A DNA stretch of 64,000 bases from Stentor roeselii (Eukaryota; Ciliophora; Heterotrichea; Heterotrichida; Stentoridae). The stretch is from assembly GCA_006503475.1 (NCBI GenBank), contig RSEH01000155.1, positions 49,954 through 113,953 on the forward strand. The letters are read 5' to 3'. Positions 29,801 to 40,284 of the stretch are shown piece after piece; position 1 is the stretch's first letter; each line of letters begins with the position of its first letter. Below the pieces are notes generated by a model. It made no database searches and had not been told where the DNA came from. It was given only the letters and a program-made list of their open reading frames with translations. A program made the position numbers and the translations under genes.

Positions 29801-32800
29801 TTTGGGGATAATCATGATGACATGGTCATGCAGTACAAACTTATCAGTTTTAAAGCTGAAAAAGACCTGGATAAATCAATTATTGACTTTTTAAAGTCAG
29901 GAAGTCATAAAGTCTTGATATTCAACCTCGAGTACAGTCTTGAGTTCGAACATTTACTTTACCTGAAGGAAAAAATTGATAATTATGAGTGTGACATGGA
30001 AAAAATCTCTGGAAAACACTTTGTCATCATTATTTCTATTCCAAGAAATGATATCTTGCCTAGACCAATTCCCATTTTTTTTAATTGGAAACAAATGATG
30101 ATCGATATGCTTGCTCCCAGGGTTTCGACTGAGACTTTACTGGAAATTAATGATAATTTGTTGAGGATGTCTACGAAAGAACTGATTATCAAAACAAAAA
30201 TCTTTAGTTTAGCAGAAAATATAGTTGAAATGACTGAAAACGCGCTTAATAAGCTCAATCCGAAGATGGATAATAAAGAATATTTGAAGTATAAGTACCA
30301 GATTAAAAGTCACATTAAGAATGAAGCAAAGTTAATTGAATTGTTTGAAAAAACTATTAGTGAATACCTGAAAAACCTTGAAGAAAGCAGCTTTAAAGAC
30401 TGGAAAGTTCAGATTTTCTCTAAAAGTGTCTCTGATCAGTCTAAACATACAAAAAATGCCATCATGCGATGTGTGAGAGAGGAGATTGAATTTTTTTATT
30501 TTCAAATCGTACACTTTTTAGAAAAAAACCAGACTTTTATTAGTTATTTTACTGAATTACCTAAAGAAGAGAGTGGTCTTTTGAAAGAAATCTGGACAAC
30601 AAACTTTGAAAATCATGAAGTGGTAAACAGCCAAGTAAAACTTCAAAATTTCGACTTATCAATCGAAGTAGAAAAGCTCGACTTTCCCCTTCTATTCCCA
30701 TTCATAAAGTTCGAATTTGACGAAATCACTAAAATTTTCACAAAAACAAACGAAGACGATTTGAACTGGGGATTTAAATTAAAGTTATTTTCAGACCTAT
30801 TCGAGAAAGAAAGCATAATAAAAGATTCAATAGACGAGGTGAATAAACATCTCAAACTTCAAGAAATTTACTTAATGGACCTCATCCGTCTTCTCCTCAA
30901 TTCTCAGAATCAAAAAACAGATCTTGACCTTTTAGTCTTCAGTCTTTTAAAGCTCACCTTCGAACATGACCATCAAATCCAGGTGAAAGTCTTTAAAACA
31001 CTTCAAAACTTCTCAAAAGTCCTGTTTTTAATCCAAGCCTTTCAAGTTGTTTCCACTTTTAACAACCTCAACAGCGACTCTCTCTTTAAAGTCTTCGAAA
31101 ACTTTCTTAAAAAACAAGAAGAAAACAATGAAAAAAGACAAAAAATCGAAAATAAACGAAAAGAAAAAGAAGAAAAAGAAGAAAGTGAAGAAAGTGAATT
31201 TGAAGACAGTGAAGAATTCGAAGGTCTTGAACAATTCGATGAAATCAACCAAAAAGCAATGAAACAATTTTTATCATCTTTGAAAGCATTAGGCGACGAC
31301 ATGATTTTAAATTTTTTAGAATCCGAGACATATGTCGAGCCTGCTGAACTTCTTTCAGCGAGTTGCAGTCTTTTGACAATTATTTCATCTTTAAAACTTT
31401 CAAGCATCTCTTTTTCCCATTCAGATTCTTTAGAGTTTTTCCAAAGATTTTTAGAATTTTCAGTATCTGCAGGACTTTCATCGTCGACTGTCGCTCTGAT
31501 CAAATCTCTTCTGTTTAAAGAACAGACTATTGACCTGGCAGGAGCCAAGGACATGGTTTTAGGTTTTGTTGATGAGCAGATCGCTTTGAAAGGAGAGAAA
31601 ATTTCGTTTTTGAGCTTCAAGTTTTTTTATTTGATGTCACTTTCTCTTGACCAAATCGAGACTTATGAGATGATTATTCAGTTAATTGATGAAACTGGAC
31701 TTTGGAAGGTCTCAAGTGAGTTTCTTTCACTTGTTCTTAGTGATATCAAATTTGATGAGTTTTCTAAAAGTTTTGACTTTAAAATAGTGAATCGGGAAAT
31801 GGAAGAACTTTTTGTGTTGCAAGATGTGCAGGAAGTTGAGGTTATAAATCGGGTACTAGAAAAGACTGGGATTCAGAGCAGGTTTGGAATTTTGTTAAAT
31901 GATTTGATGGAGAGGACTATTATTAATCAGACACTTGATGAGAACTTTAATGATGCGTTTGCGTTTCATTCACTTAAATCTGCTACTGAACGGTTTTGGA
32001 AGTTAAGTCAGGCGAATGAGAACAGTCTCCTCCAATTAATCTGTATATCCATAATAAAGCGAAGTCTAAAAATCTACTCAAACAACATAGCAGTCCAAAA
32101 TTCCGACGCAGACCTGAAAGACAACTTCGACGAATTTTTGATGAGTGAAAAGCCTCTGACAGGAACCCTTCAACTATTCAGCTTAAAGCAGATCTGCTCG
32201 AACCTTGAGATGGTCTACAAAGACGTAAATCAATATCTCGGCGCTTACGACCTTCGCTGGGTGGAGTTTTTCGACACAATCGACGAGATTCGTTTAAGTC
32301 ACATGGTTGTCTGTCACAATCAACTCGAAGCTTATTCCAACATCGTGCAAGTGATTCGATTATGTCTGTCATCAGGTAACTCTTTAAAAGCACTAAACAA
32401 TTATTTATCAAATTTTGAATTCATCATGCCCATCGGTACAGCCTTTATTAATGAAGTTTATCCTCAGTTTTACTTTGGAAATACTGATATTCCTGAAACT
32501 TGCTTGGAATGGGTCAAAGGGCAGAAGGCAAGTATTAGAAAAGTTTTTGGAGATGATATGTTTTTATTGCTTTCTAATATTTGTACTAATTTTCATGCCA
32601 AGTCTTGCTTTAGACTTAAGAATATGGCGGAATTTCAAGAGGGAGAGGAGAAGGAGTGTGAAAATAAAACTTTGCATTTGTCGGTTGCTGTTGTTTATCA
32701 GTTTTTAGTTTGCTTGGCTTCCTCGAAAAATAATGAGTCTATTGGAAGATTGTTTTTTGGAAAGGATGGAAAGGTCCTGCCCAATCTCGACAAAATCTTC

Positions 32801-35206
32801 AACTCAAAATTCATCCCAGGTGAGCTGTTTTCCTCAAAAGCTCAAGACCTAAAAGAAACTCTTGAAAACTTTTCCCTAATCGAAAAATATGGTTTTCAGC
32901 AATGTTCCGAGACATGTTCCCACATATTCTGCAAAAAAGAGTTCGGAATAGTAGCCGACAAGCACGGAGGACGTTTAATTTGTCCAAAATGCAGTCAAGA
33001 GTACTTAGACAATGCAAAAGACATCGACGGTCCAACTGCGAAGTCTCTTCTAGTCCAAAACCTAGATCACCTTCTTGAAGCAAGTCACAAAGGCCTTCAA
33101 CTATTCCACCTTCCCGATCGAAAAACATTAAAAATCCAGTCATTTCTAGACCCAGTTTCTTTCAACCTTCTAAACTTTTCATTAAAATCAACTCTTCTCG
33201 TTCTCATGGAAATCGGGTCTTATGAGTCAGTCAGTTCAAAAGCATATCTTTTTAAATTCGACCCTTCATTTAAAGAAGAAGAAGCTGAAAACATCCTCAA
33301 TAATCAACTCAATTCGTTTTTATTTGACTTCTGTAAAAAATCTTTAAATCAACTGAAAGAAGAAGTTGAAAAAATCGGTTGTCAAGAGTCTTTAAGATGG
33401 TTTTACTTTGTATTGTCACAAATTGGAAATTTTACATTTTCTGGTTTGAATACAGCGAAAGATAGAGAAAACTTCGAGAAAAATATTGAAAAAAATCTTG
33501 TTCGGCCTGCTTTGAAAGACCCGGCGAAGGTCATTTTGAGTTATCAGAACTCTTTTGAAGTGGAAACAAAGGAAAAGTTCGTGACTGAGACCTTGAAAGA
33601 CGACAGGGCTTATCCTTTTGTTAGTCTATTCAGAAGGGTTTCAAGGATTACTATAGACAACATCATCGGCATGTTTAACAATCAGATCTCTGAAGATGAG
33701 AAAGACTCGAAGTACTTCTTGGTAAAAGTTTACTTTGAAAACAGTGAAAAAGTGAAAATCCTTCAAAACCTTTACCCAGTGATCAGATTTTCTAATACTT
33801 TAATTCAAAAGTACAATCATAAAATCTCCAGGGACCAGGGCAAACGAATGACTATCAAAGAGGCCTTGGAAACTGATGAAGAAAGAAGTCAACTTGAAGA
33901 TTTCAAGTCCGCCTGGGAAAAAATCCCTGAAAATTTCTTTATTTACAAAAATAAACCTACTGGTAAGCAAGTCTTCACTGATGACTCTTCTCTAGCCTCG
34001 TTTTTAATCGATAATAAAGAAGACCGAGCAGGAGGACAGCAAATCGCGGCAGTGATAATAAACTTGTCAAGTCTTCAAAACTCTTTTCTTCAGATGATGC
34101 TGGAAAAAACTTCGTTGAAGACTGACATGAAGCGACTTCCACCACATTCAGTGATGAAGGAAAATATTTTAGGAAATTCTTATATTGAAGAAAATGATTT
34201 AGCACCTTATTCGATTTGCAACCCGGAATACGGAAAAGGGACAAACTTGTTGTTTGACTTTGAAAATCTGCAAATTAACCTTTTAAATGAACTGCATAAG
34301 AAAAGGTTTATTAACACTGACAAGTTAAACGGTATTCAATATCAATTCGAGATCTTTACAAGTTTCGACTCAGAAGCCAACCCGGTAGACTACATCAGAA
34401 AACACTTTAAACAGTCAGAACTTTCTCAAAAAGACGAAAACGACATAAAAAATTACCTAAACCAGTTAGAAACTGAGTCAAATCTAGCAGCTCATACTGT
34501 TATTAAAGAACTTTATGCAACTTCTGCATCGGTTTTACATGAACTGAAATTTTTATATGCGGAAAAAAGTGAAAATATTGAAAACTTTTGTAATCGACTT
34601 AAAGACTCTGGACATTCCATAAGTGAGAAGTTTTTACATGATTCAATCTACAAAAAATCACTGAGGTTCATCTTGTCCATTCACAGTCTCATCGAGCAGT
34701 TTTATTTCAAGTACTACTCCGAAAAGCTCCTCAAAGCAGAGTTCAAAGATATCAGTCAAGAAAAAGATATAAAAGATCTCATCAGTTACATGAAAAGAAA
34801 TCAAAATACCTTTCCAGGAAGTGAAATTTTAAAGAGTGCTCTTTGTCGATTCATGATCAGATGTGGAGCTGGAGAACTTGACTATTCACTTTTACTTGTT
34901 AATTACTTGTTTAGGGATGACTTCTGGCCTGAAGGGAAAATTGAAAATCAAAAGAAAAATCTGAAAGAGATTTTGAAGGAAAGTGAAGAGGAGAATAAGG
35001 AAGGGGAGAAAAGTAAGAAGTTTCCTTTGAGAATTTCTAGCGCTTTTGAGTTTTTTAGTCAGTTGTCTGGAGAGGCTAGGGCGGGAAATAATGAAGCGGG
35101 TAGTGGAAGTCTTACTGTTGAAGTAAAGCCTGTGAGTGCTAGACCCAAAAGAATTTTACCGCCTAAGGGGCAGGGGTTGAAGACTGTTACGAATATGAAG
35201 AAGTAA
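20859..35206 (+). CDS. Giant RNF213 (mysterin)-like multi-AAA+ protein, copy 1
   Basis: Two open frames, 20859-21470 and one ending at 35206, join into about 4,768 aa if a 41-nt insert (21441-21481) is left out. Features (joined numbering): AAA2-like P-loop AEAGFGKT at 1624 with degenerate Walker B (LLLNIGENN); AAA3 P-loop GETGVGKT at 2080 and Walker B LLDEFNTNENVG (D2139, E2140), then VAACNQYR; AAA4 P-loop GKTGCSKS at 2403, Walker B IIFDEIGIAE (D2477, E2478) and VGFVAISNWRLDASKMNR; then LNRFEKHYL at 2808. The order and motifs are those of RNF213, whose AAA3 and AAA4 are the hydrolytic units. No RING is seen. A Cys/His cluster at 4002-4031 (C, C, H, C, CPKC) sits where RNF213 has its RZ finger. 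RNF213 coats intracellular bacteria and lipid droplets in animals; here the role is unknown. The first 2.8 kb are much more AT-rich than the rest. Confidence 0.9.
21441..21488 (+). other. 41-nt frame-breaking insert between GATGTTT direct repeats
   Basis: GATGTTT occurs at 21441 and again at 21482. Deleting 41 nt between equivalent points joins codon 194 (WAQ) to GAT GTT TAT CAC GAA, giving WAQDVYHESAMEE. This aligns with WHQDIYHEIAKP of the second giant gene. There is no GT..AG option of normal length, and 41 nt is unlike the 15-16-nt introns here. It resembles an unexcised internal eliminated sequence (IES). Confidence 0.7.
26974..26994 (+). repeat. GC-rich perfect 9-bp inverted repeat inside coding sequence
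   Basis: AACTGCGCC TCC GGCGCAGTT has perfect arms with a 3-nt loop. It lies in the linker between the AAA2-like and AAA3 modules and encodes TAPPAQL within a K/E-rich low-complexity stretch. It is strikingly GC-rich for this DNA. Confidence 0.9.
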
Positions 35207-36801
35207 GTTTTTAGATAAGAGATTTTATTATTTGGATTTTTAGATGGGTGAAGATTTTGATTAAGCTTTTTTGGGTTAGAAATTATTTCAAGTTTTATGT
35301 TTTTAGGAAATTTAGAATTTTTTATAGTTTGGAAAATTTTAGGATAAGAATAGATGTTGGATTATCATTAGCTGGGAAAATTAAGGTTATCTTCTTATTG
35401 GATCTTTAGAAAGATAATTATTTTATAAGGTTGATATTGAAAACAACTAATTTTTATCATTTTAGGAATCAAAGAAATCAATTAGAATTTTATTCATTTA
35501 GCTTGATAGTTAAGAAATAACTTCTTAAAGTAAATTAAATTTCTTATCTGAATATTTCAAGAAATCAACAAGCTCATTATTTTTGTATTTTAAGGAGGTT
35601 AATGATCTTAAGTTGAATATGTCGAAGGAGATTTTTAAGAATTTCTAATTCGACGAAATAAAATCAACAGTTTAAAATTAAATCTTTTTTTAAAATATTA
35701 ATAGAGACTTGTGTATTAGTATCCTATAAATATAAATGAATCTGAAACTCAATAAGTGGTTTGAAAATTACTATGCTAAATCATTGGAACCAGTTGAATA
35801 TTGATTAAGATTCATGATCATATTACTATAAAGTCCTTTTATTTCAATGAATACTCAGATATGAAAAAAAAATTACGACGAACCTGCTCAAATACCAATT
35901 AAACTGAGAAAGACTCGCTTAGAAAACCTCGGCTACCTTTGATATGCAAACCTGACCCAGGAGGATATTGAGATGCGATATCCGAACTGGACCATGTATT
36001 AGCATGAATTTCAGCAGTACTATCAATAGTTCTTTATTTGAAATATTCGCTGAAATCTTGAGTTGTGCTTTTAAGAGTGCAAGAAATTTAAGGTTATAAC
36101 CAGGACCAAGATAGCGGAAAGTGAAATAATTTCTATTAATATGAGACTAGATTGATTAATCAAAAATCATGAACAGTAGGTATTGACACATTTCAAAAAA
36201 AATTTATTGAAAAAGTTATAAATTTTTGAAGGTTTACCAATAGTCCTCATTGTAAGTTCCTATTAATTGAATCCAAGCATTCACACCGATACTAATTTAA
36301 AGAATTTATATTCATCTCATTTGAAATTCCTGAAAAAGTTCCTTGAAAATAGGATTAACTCAATCCAAGACCTAAATATATAAAGAGATGTAAACTCTTA
36401 ACCCAGGGCAAGTACAATTCGAATTGAGAAACAAATTATAAAGACAAGAAAAATAGTAATCTCTTTAACTAATGATTCAGTCTGGTATCGAACCTCATAC
36501 CAGATACCTGAACAGGCCTGAGACCAGAGCTAAATCATCAATATAATCTGAATTGGAACTAAATAATGATTTTTCTATTTCTGAAGGGTAAATGCCTGTT
36601 ATCATCAATGAAAAAAATTTGGAATCATAAAAAGATACGAATAGACTCATTTTTAAAATCCAAGTAAAAGATAAAGTTGAAGAGATAATTTAATAATTAA
36701 CACTTCCTATTCTAACACTAAAATTAAAAATTATTTCTACACCACTCTCTCTTTTCCTTATATTCAAATTCACAATTTCTAACTATATATTCAATAAAAA
36801 T
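35207..36801. other. Gene-poor spacer with a possible relic or structured island
   Basis: The first 500 bp are T/G-rich 3' flank. From about 35880 to 36140 and near 36400-36560 the GC content rises locally. One frame there reads protein-like (KLRKTRLENLGYL, then YANLTQEDIEMRYPNWTMY, then HEFQQYYQ) but is cut by TGA and TAG codons, and the stop density over the whole 850 bp is what random AT-rich DNA would give. Hairpins occur at 35963-35983 (GGATAT/ATATCC) and 36481-36504 (TCTGGTAT/ATACCAGA). It may be a decayed gene or an RNA gene. I cannot decide. Confidence 0.35.
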
Positions 36802-37539
36802 ATGTTGGCAGTGTATGCTATCAGTTTTGAAATCACAATATATGTTCTACTTATCTCGATTCTGAAATTTTTTTGTTCTTCAGGGTCTTTGAGAAACAGA
36901 TCAAGCAGCATGATTCCTAAAGAATCTCCAAACATAACAACATTAAACTCAAACCAAAATATAATGCCATCCTACAAAAAGCGAAACCTAACAATAGAGA
37001 TCCCAAACGAATCCTCTCATCCAGAAGAAAACTCAGACTTCCTTCAAAACTACTTCAAAGTAATCCCCAGTCAGTACCAATGTTTTCCAGTCCTTCTCTT
37101 CAGTGAGCCTCAAAGCGAGTTAAACAAGATTGAAAGACTAACGATTTGGTTTACAGTATTTTGTTTGGAAACCTTTGTAAACTCTTTGATTTTCATTGAA
37201 GAATCGATGCTTGTCAGTTCTTTAGTGGCTTGCTTGATGTGTTCCCCGGTTTCAGCTGTATTAACCCTTGTCTTCGGCCTGACTCTACCGAAAAGTCAGT
37301 CTTTTGAGATGAAACAGTTGATTCCTTTGTTTTTATGCGGATTTTTAATGACTACTTCAGCGGTTTTCGCGATGTTTATCGATGTTCATGGAGAGTTCAA
37401 GATTTTTTTTTTCAGTTGTTTGAGCTTGATTTTCATTGAGGTCTTCCTGATGGAACCTTTGAAAACTCTGGTCAAGGCTATTGGTCTGATGATTTTTAAA
37501 GATTTGGGACTTTTTCATAAGTTTTGTGATAAGATCTAA
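36802..37539 (+). CDS. Multi-pass membrane protein, weakly polycystin-1-like
   Basis: A 245-aa protein with a hydrophobic N-terminus (about residues 3-25), a polar loop of about 80 residues rich in S, N and P, and then four or five hydrophobic segments. The stretch ELNKIERLTIWFTVFCLETFVNSLIFIEE, followed by LVSSLVACLMCSPVSAVLTLVFGL, resembles the pattern around TM2-TM3 of polycystin-1/PKD-REJ proteins (RV/LxRL...NAxF...PxS). It is far shorter than a polycystin, so it may be a fragment family or an independent protein. It is convergent with the MOK gene, 51 bp apart. Confidence 0.6.
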   Translation: MLAVYAISFEITIYVLLISILKFFCSSGSLRNRSSSMIPKESPNITTLNSNQNIMPSYKKRNLTIEIPNESSHPEENSDFLQNYFKVIPSQYQCFPVLLFSEPQSELNKIERLTIWFTVFCLETFVNSLIFIEESMLVSSLVACLMCSPVSAVLTLVFGLTLPKSQSFEMKQLIPLFLCGFLMTTSAVFAMFIDVHGEFKIFFFSCLSLIFIEVFLMEPLKTLVKAIGLMIFKDLGLFHKFCDKI

Positions 37540-37590
37540 AAGTGCATTCAACTAAATATACTAATCAAAATTCAACAATTAGATTATTTA

Positions 37591-38709
37591 TCAATAAAAA
37601 CTTTTAAAAAAGTACTTTTTTGTACTAGGAGACCTCCAAACCGTTTGTTTTTTAACAGTTTTGTCATTATCATCAATACTCAGCGATTTCTTCGAGTAAA
37701 ACTTTTTCTTAACCCCGGGGACTATTTTCCTTCTCAAAGGTGGAAAAGCGATAGTTTTTTTGCTGCTATTTCGAGTAGACCTAAGTCCAGGCAAGAACCT
37801 AAAAGTATTTTCAGCTTTTCCAAAATAAGCATGGTTCAAAGCCTGTTGCGCTGAAAACCTTTCATGTTCATTATATCTGAGTAACTTCGTGATAAGGTCT
37901 TTCGCTAAAGGCGACGCATGTGAAATCATTTTTTCAAATCCTGTTCCTTGTTTTGGAGGATAACTGATTTCCATGTGAGTGGCTTTTGACTGAAAGGCTT
38001 TTTGAATGGCTTCAGAAGGTGTTCCTAGGATGTTGTGGATTTTGTTGATTTGGTCTAGTTCGTTTTTCCCTGGGAATAAAGGGAAAAGTGCAAGAATTTC
38101 GAAAAAAACGCAACCAACACCCCAGAGGTCCATTTTGAAACTGTAGTAACCGTCTGTCATCAGACATTCGGGTGAACGGTACCATCTCGTTGAGATGTAT
38201 TCAGTGTAGGGTTGCTTGGAATACATTCCTTTGCAGCTCCCGAAGTCTGCGATTTTCAAAGTTTCGTCACTGATCAGGATGTTTTCAGGCTTGATGTCTC
38301 GGTGGAAGATACCGTTTTTATGCATGTGGTCTAGACCAACCAATAACGCCCTGATATGCTCCTTGACTTCACTTTCAGGAGGAGGGACTCGTCTACCCCT
38401 AGTCCATTCATACAAGTTCTTATCCATAAGTTCAAAAACAAGTGCGAGCCGACCAGTGGGCTCGTCGCTAAATAACACCTACAACAGCACTTCAAGCAAC
38501 TTAATAACTTGAGGATGAGGCGAAAGTCTTCTAAGCGCCTGAACTTCTCTTAAATTATTGACTTGTTCCAAAGACGTGAAAGTAGACTTCATACATTTAA
38601 TCGCAACGAACTGTCCTGTGTTGATACTCTGCGCTTTTAAAACTTCACTGAAAGTTCCTTCGCCTTTTTTCGAGATAAGGTGATACTCTAGATAGGACTT
38701 ACTGTGCAT
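37591..38709 (-). CDS. MOK: MOK/RCK-family protein kinase, one 15-nt intron
   Basis: Removing a 15-nt intron (38468-38482) gives a 367-aa kinase starting MHSKSYLEYHLISKKGEGTFSEV. It has the glycine loop GEGTFS, lysine K38 in VAIK, the MOK-typical EQVNNLREVQALRRLSPHP, catalytic HRDIKPEN, DFGSC in place of DFG-L, the TEY activation motif in KQPYTEYISTRWYR(S)PE, and GTP-like FPLFPGKNELDQINKIHNILGTP. This matches MOK (MAPK/MAK/MRK overlapping kinase), a regulator of ciliary length and transport. The C-terminal 70 residues are basic and unique. Its start is only 8 bp from that of the divergent AcpS gene. Confidence 0.95.
38468..38482 (-). other. 15-nt intron in the MOK gene
   Basis: The sense sequence is gtaggtgttatttag, with A at position 10. 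Removal restores the conserved KLLEVLFDEPTGRLALVFELMD. Confidence 0.93.
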
Positions 38710-38717
38710 TGGATATA
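38710..38717. promoter_or_regulatory. 8-bp gap between divergent start codons
   Basis: Only TGGATATA separates the MOK ATG (minus strand) from the AcpS ATG (plus strand, reading TATAATG). Transcription start sites must lie within these few bases or inside the neighbouring coding region. Confidence 0.65.
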
Positions 38718-39068
38718 ATGAAAATTACTGGAATTGGAATTGATTTGTGCAGAGTTGATAGGATTGGATTGATTAGACAGAAAAAATATTGGAATAGGTT
38801 CTTGAGAAGAGTTTTACATTTTGAGGAAAGGACTGAAGCCGTCAGTGATCAGTTTGTTGCTTCTAGATGGGCTGCTAAAGAAGCTCTTGTTAAGGCATCT
38901 GGGTTTAGGGATATTCGATTTGATTTGGTTCGAGTTGTTAAAGAAAATTCGGGAAGGCCTGGGTTTTGTTTTAGTGATTTGAGACTTCAGGGATTTGAGA
39001 TATTTTTAAGTATTTCTCATGAGGATGGAATCGCTGCTGCTGTTGTTGTTGTTAGTGGAAAGGATTGA
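38718..39068 (+). CDS. Holo-[acyl-carrier-protein] synthase (AcpS type)
   Basis: A 116-aa protein with MKITGIGIDLCRVDRI (Mg-binding D9), FVASRWAAKEALVKASG (Mg-binding E55), a GRPGF segment and ISHEDGIAAAVVVV. These are the three signature blocks of AcpS-type phosphopantetheinyl transferases, which move 4'-phosphopantetheine from CoA to the serine of acyl carrier protein, here probably mitochondrial. The length is typical of the family (about 120 aa). I chose ATG 38718 over the TTG at 38709 because the motif MK(I)xGIGID normally starts the protein. It ends in TGA, showing that TGA is a stop codon. Confidence 0.92.
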   Translation: MKITGIGIDLCRVDRIGLIRQKKYWNRFLRRVLHFEERTEAVSDQFVASRWAAKEALVKASGFRDIRFDLVRVVKENSGRPGFCFSDLRLQGFEIFLSISHEDGIAAAVVVVSGKD

Positions 39069-39135
39069 GAGGATCGGTGGAGAGGTTGAGTTGGGGAGGA
39101 TTATTGATTTAAAATTTTAGGATAAACAATTAATA

Positions 39136-39780
39136 ATGTTTCAAAGCCGAGTAGGTCTAACTCGAGAAGAAACAAATAAATCAATGAACCTTCTAAAGAT
39201 CCTAGAGCGTCACAGTGATTCATACGAGTTTCGTCATCCAGTAGACTACATCGGTTTAGGTCTTCCAGACTACCCAGACATCATAAAAGTTCCGATGGAC
39301 TTATCAACAGTAAAGAACTCATTAAAAAGTGGTGAATATCAATCAATGAGTGACTTTTTACTCGACATCCAATTGATATGGGACAACTGCAAGTTATACA
39401 ACCCTGAAGAGTCAGTAATACCTTCATAGTTCATCTACCAACAAGCCGTTCGTCTACAAGAATCAGTCATTTCTTACTGTTTAACCAACTCAATTCCAAT
39501 CCCCACCGGAAAGCGAAGACCGAAGGAGCCGTCAGTTTCTCTTCAAGAGAAAAAAGAAGCTTCTCTTCAGGTGAAGCAAGCAAGTCTTAACACCCTGGCC
39601 CATATCTGCACCTTGGTTGAAGCTGAATGTCCTGAAGCTTATTCGAATATTGATAAGAATCGAGTAGTGATTGACGTTGAAAAAATTAATTACTCGACTT
39701 TCGTCAAGGTTAAAGAGTAAGAGTTAAAAAGGATTCTTAATGAAGACACTGGGTGTTATTTGAAAGTTGAAGAACAATGA
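39136..39780 (+). CDS. Bromodomain protein, two 15-nt introns
   Basis: Removing a 15-nt intron at 39415-39429 restores a bromodomain: PVDYIGLGLPDYPDIIKVPMDLSTVKNSLKSGEYQSMSDFLLDIQLIWDNCKLYN (acetyl-lysine-binding N89) then PEESFIYQQAVRLQE across the junction. After it come QEKKEASLQVKQASLNTLAHICTLVEAECPEAY, then NRVVIDVEKINYSTF, like the short ET-like region after single bromodomains. The frame meets TAA at 39718; a second 15-nt intron candidate (39709-39723) would extend it to TGA at 39780 as LKRILNEDTGCYLKVEEQ, 204 aa total. The longer form is likelier but not certain. Bromodomains read acetylated histones; the paired-bromodomain BET layout is absent. Confidence 0.88.
39415..39429 (+). other. 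15-nt intron in the bromodomain gene
   Basis: The sequence is gtaataccttcatag. It lacks the usual A at position 10 and has A at 12. Removal restores YNPEESFIYQQAV. Confidence 0.88.
39709..39723 (+). other. Tentative 15-nt intron in the bromodomain gene
   Basis: The sequence is gttaaagagtaagag. It contains an in-frame TAA, ends in GAG and has no A at position 10, so it is weaker than the others. It is supported only by the protein-like sequence beyond it. Confidence 0.4.
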
Positions 39781-39811
39781 TCGTAAGGATTTCGTTAATA
39801 TTTGAATATAA

Positions 39812-39985
39812 ATGGGATCTTGCACTAGTCATTCTATTATTGAAGTCAAAATGAGGTCTGTACTTGTACCTGTCAAGGTACCACTGTTGAAAGCTGTTGG
39901 ATCTAGTAGTATTCATGTGAGGAGACGGAAGGATAAAAGGAAAAATTGCCAGAAAAGAGGAATTTTAAGTGAGAAAAACTGGTAA
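39812..39985 (+). CDS. Small basic protein with MGSC N-terminus
   Basis: A 57-aa ORF with ATG in TATAAATGG context, as at confirmed genes. It starts MGSCTSHSIIEVK (a myristoylation/palmitoylation-type signal) and ends with a basic tail (HVRRRKDKRKNCQKRG). Composition is richer in G and C than the spacer. It is immediately downstream of the bromodomain gene (31 bp after 39780). No family is recognised, and the basic tail plus lipid signal suggest membrane attachment. Confidence 0.5.
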   Translation: MGSCTSHSIIEVKMRSVLVPVKVPLLKAVGSSSIHVRRRKDKRKNCQKRGILSEKNW

Positions 39986-40284
39986 GGGATTTATTTAATA
40001 AAGAGGTTTAGTGGTTAAGCGTGGGTCGATGGATTCAATGGTTTTGAGATGTGAGGAATGATGAGAAAATGGATGGGGTTGAGACTTAAGGAATTTAGTT
40101 TAATCAGTATAGCTTGATTATTGATTAGATATTTTATCAGTTAATATCAAGTCAAAAACAGAGAAGACATTTTTTTAAAACTTCAGAATCCTTCCAATCC
40201 TAAACCAAATCCTTTCAATCACAAAACAAAAACCTTTCAATAACAAACCCATTTAAACTCATTAAAAATATACCCAAATAACCA

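Noticed and set aside
31047-31620. Antisense ORFs of up to 192 aa inside the giant genes
   Set aside because: They are mirror images of the K/E/S-rich coding strand with no start context or domain.
20859-35206. Giant gene 1 as a dynein heavy chain or midasin
   Set aside because: Length and several P-loops fit, but the AAA4 GK-x-G-x-SKS loop, DE(I/V)G(I/L)AE, SNW-x-LD-x-(A)KMNR and LNR(F/L)EKHYL elements are those of RNF213.
36405-36430. Palindrome CAATTCGAATTG as a regulatory site
   Set aside because: A 12-bp AT-rich palindrome is expected by chance in 64 kb and has no gene nearby.
36481-36504. tRNA T-arm
   Set aside because: The hairpin contains TCGAACC-like sequence, but no acceptor, D or anticodon arm could be folded around it.
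35857-36700. A gene with TAA/TAG read as Gln and TGA as Trp
   Set aside because: About 24 stop codons in 285 codons equals the random rate for this base composition, and every other gene in the window uses all three codons as stops.
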